NCBI RefSeq assembly: GCF_024168045.1
Contig: NZ_CP100126.1
Coordinates: 2,187,501 to 2,251,500 of the forward strand
Origin: Dorea longicatena
GTDB lineage: Bacteria > Bacillota > Clostridia > Lachnospirales > Lachnospiraceae
DNA: 64,000 nt
Direction: 5' to 3'
Position 1 is the first letter of the stretch, and every line of letters begins with the position of its first letter. This document shows, piece by piece, positions 63,936-64,000 of this stretch. Below the pieces are notes generated by a model. The model saw only the letters and a program-made list of their open reading frames with translations. It was not told the origin of the DNA and did no database searches. Made by a program: the position numbers and the translations under genes.

Positions 63936-64000
63936 TTACTTTTGCCTTTTCTCATCTTGTCTCGATATATCATACATCATCATAAATGCCAGCAATTCCC
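63936..64000 (-). CDS. C-terminal end of an upstream gene, cut by the window edge
   Basis: One minus-strand frame is open from the right edge to a TAA at 63938-63936 and reads ELLAFMMMYDISRQDEKRQK. It ends 11 bases before the fusion gene, directly before its ribosome site, as in an operon. Too short to identify; the other two frames close sooner. Confidence 0.4.
   Translation of the reverse strand, partial: ELLAFMMMYDISRQDEKRQK

Overview
The window reads as chromosome of an anaerobic gut-type Firmicute, most likely family Lachnospiraceae (Clostridia). The evidence is strong AGGAGG-type ribosome sites, consensus sigma-A promoters, a CIRCE element, a FeoA-FeoB fusion, double-cubane iron-sulfur proteins of the 2-hydroxyacyl-CoA dehydratase family with their activase, an MBOAT/DHHW/SGNH surface-acylation cluster, a GEMM (c-di-GMP-I) riboswitch, and an InlB-type repeat surface protein. 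I cannot fix the genus from sequence alone. No rRNA, CRISPR array or prophage module is visible.

Layout. 1-8.0 kb: the first 2669 codons of a giant secreted InlB-repeat protein (minus strand), running off the left edge. 8.1-10.4 kb: a LuxR-type regulator, a collapsed sensor-kinase remnant and a solute-binding lipoprotein, led by a c-di-GMP riboswitch with its own terminator. 10.4-13.4 kb: YbaK-type deacylase, tRNA-Gly, an orphan membrane protein, and a two-gene module with a HipA/CtkA-like kinase. 13.5-20.1 kb: MATE pump, response regulator, histidine kinase, ABC ATPase and FtsX permease. 20.2-25.5 kb: aldo/keto reductase, an Rpn-nuclease remnant, a 615-bp palindromic repeat element, AEC transporter, PatB-type lyase and C39-like peptidase. 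25.8-31 kb: tRNA-Pro, tRNA-Gly, then a signal-peptidase-II-like protein, a coiled-coil protein, a subtilase, a cytidylate-kinase-like protein and an ion antiporter. 31-35 kb: a divergent ClpX, LigA and an Rlu pseudouridine synthase. 35-39 kb: surface polysaccharide O-acylation. 39-46 kb: DUF5721-like protein, HtpG with CIRCE, and a large ABC exporter with a coiled coil.

46.3-49.0 kb is a 2.6-kb AT-rich island bounded by about 320-bp inverted copies of the palindromic repeat. It carries one gene: a membrane protein with an FtsK-gamma DNA-reading domain and an FtsK-alpha-like tail but no ATPase motor. 49-54 kb: two double-cubane proteins, a cysteine-desulfurase-like enzyme, a DUF3343 protein and the ASKHA activase. 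54.3-56.7 kb: panD-panC plus a BASS transporter, which is probably the ketopantoate carrier because no panB/panE is present. 56.7-61.7 kb: FeoAB, a CYTH protein, an XdhC-like protein with permuted domains, and a short QueG-like iron-sulfur protein. 61.7-63.9 kb: a third double-cubane protein fused to a PucR-type helix-turn-helix, apparently an iron-sulfur-linked transcription regulator.

The most novel items are (1) the double-cubane/PucR fusion, (2) the motor-less FtsK-gamma protein in an inverted-repeat island, (3) the family of long hairpin repeats with a conserved apical core, and (4) a c-di-GMP riboswitch operon next to the giant adhesin.
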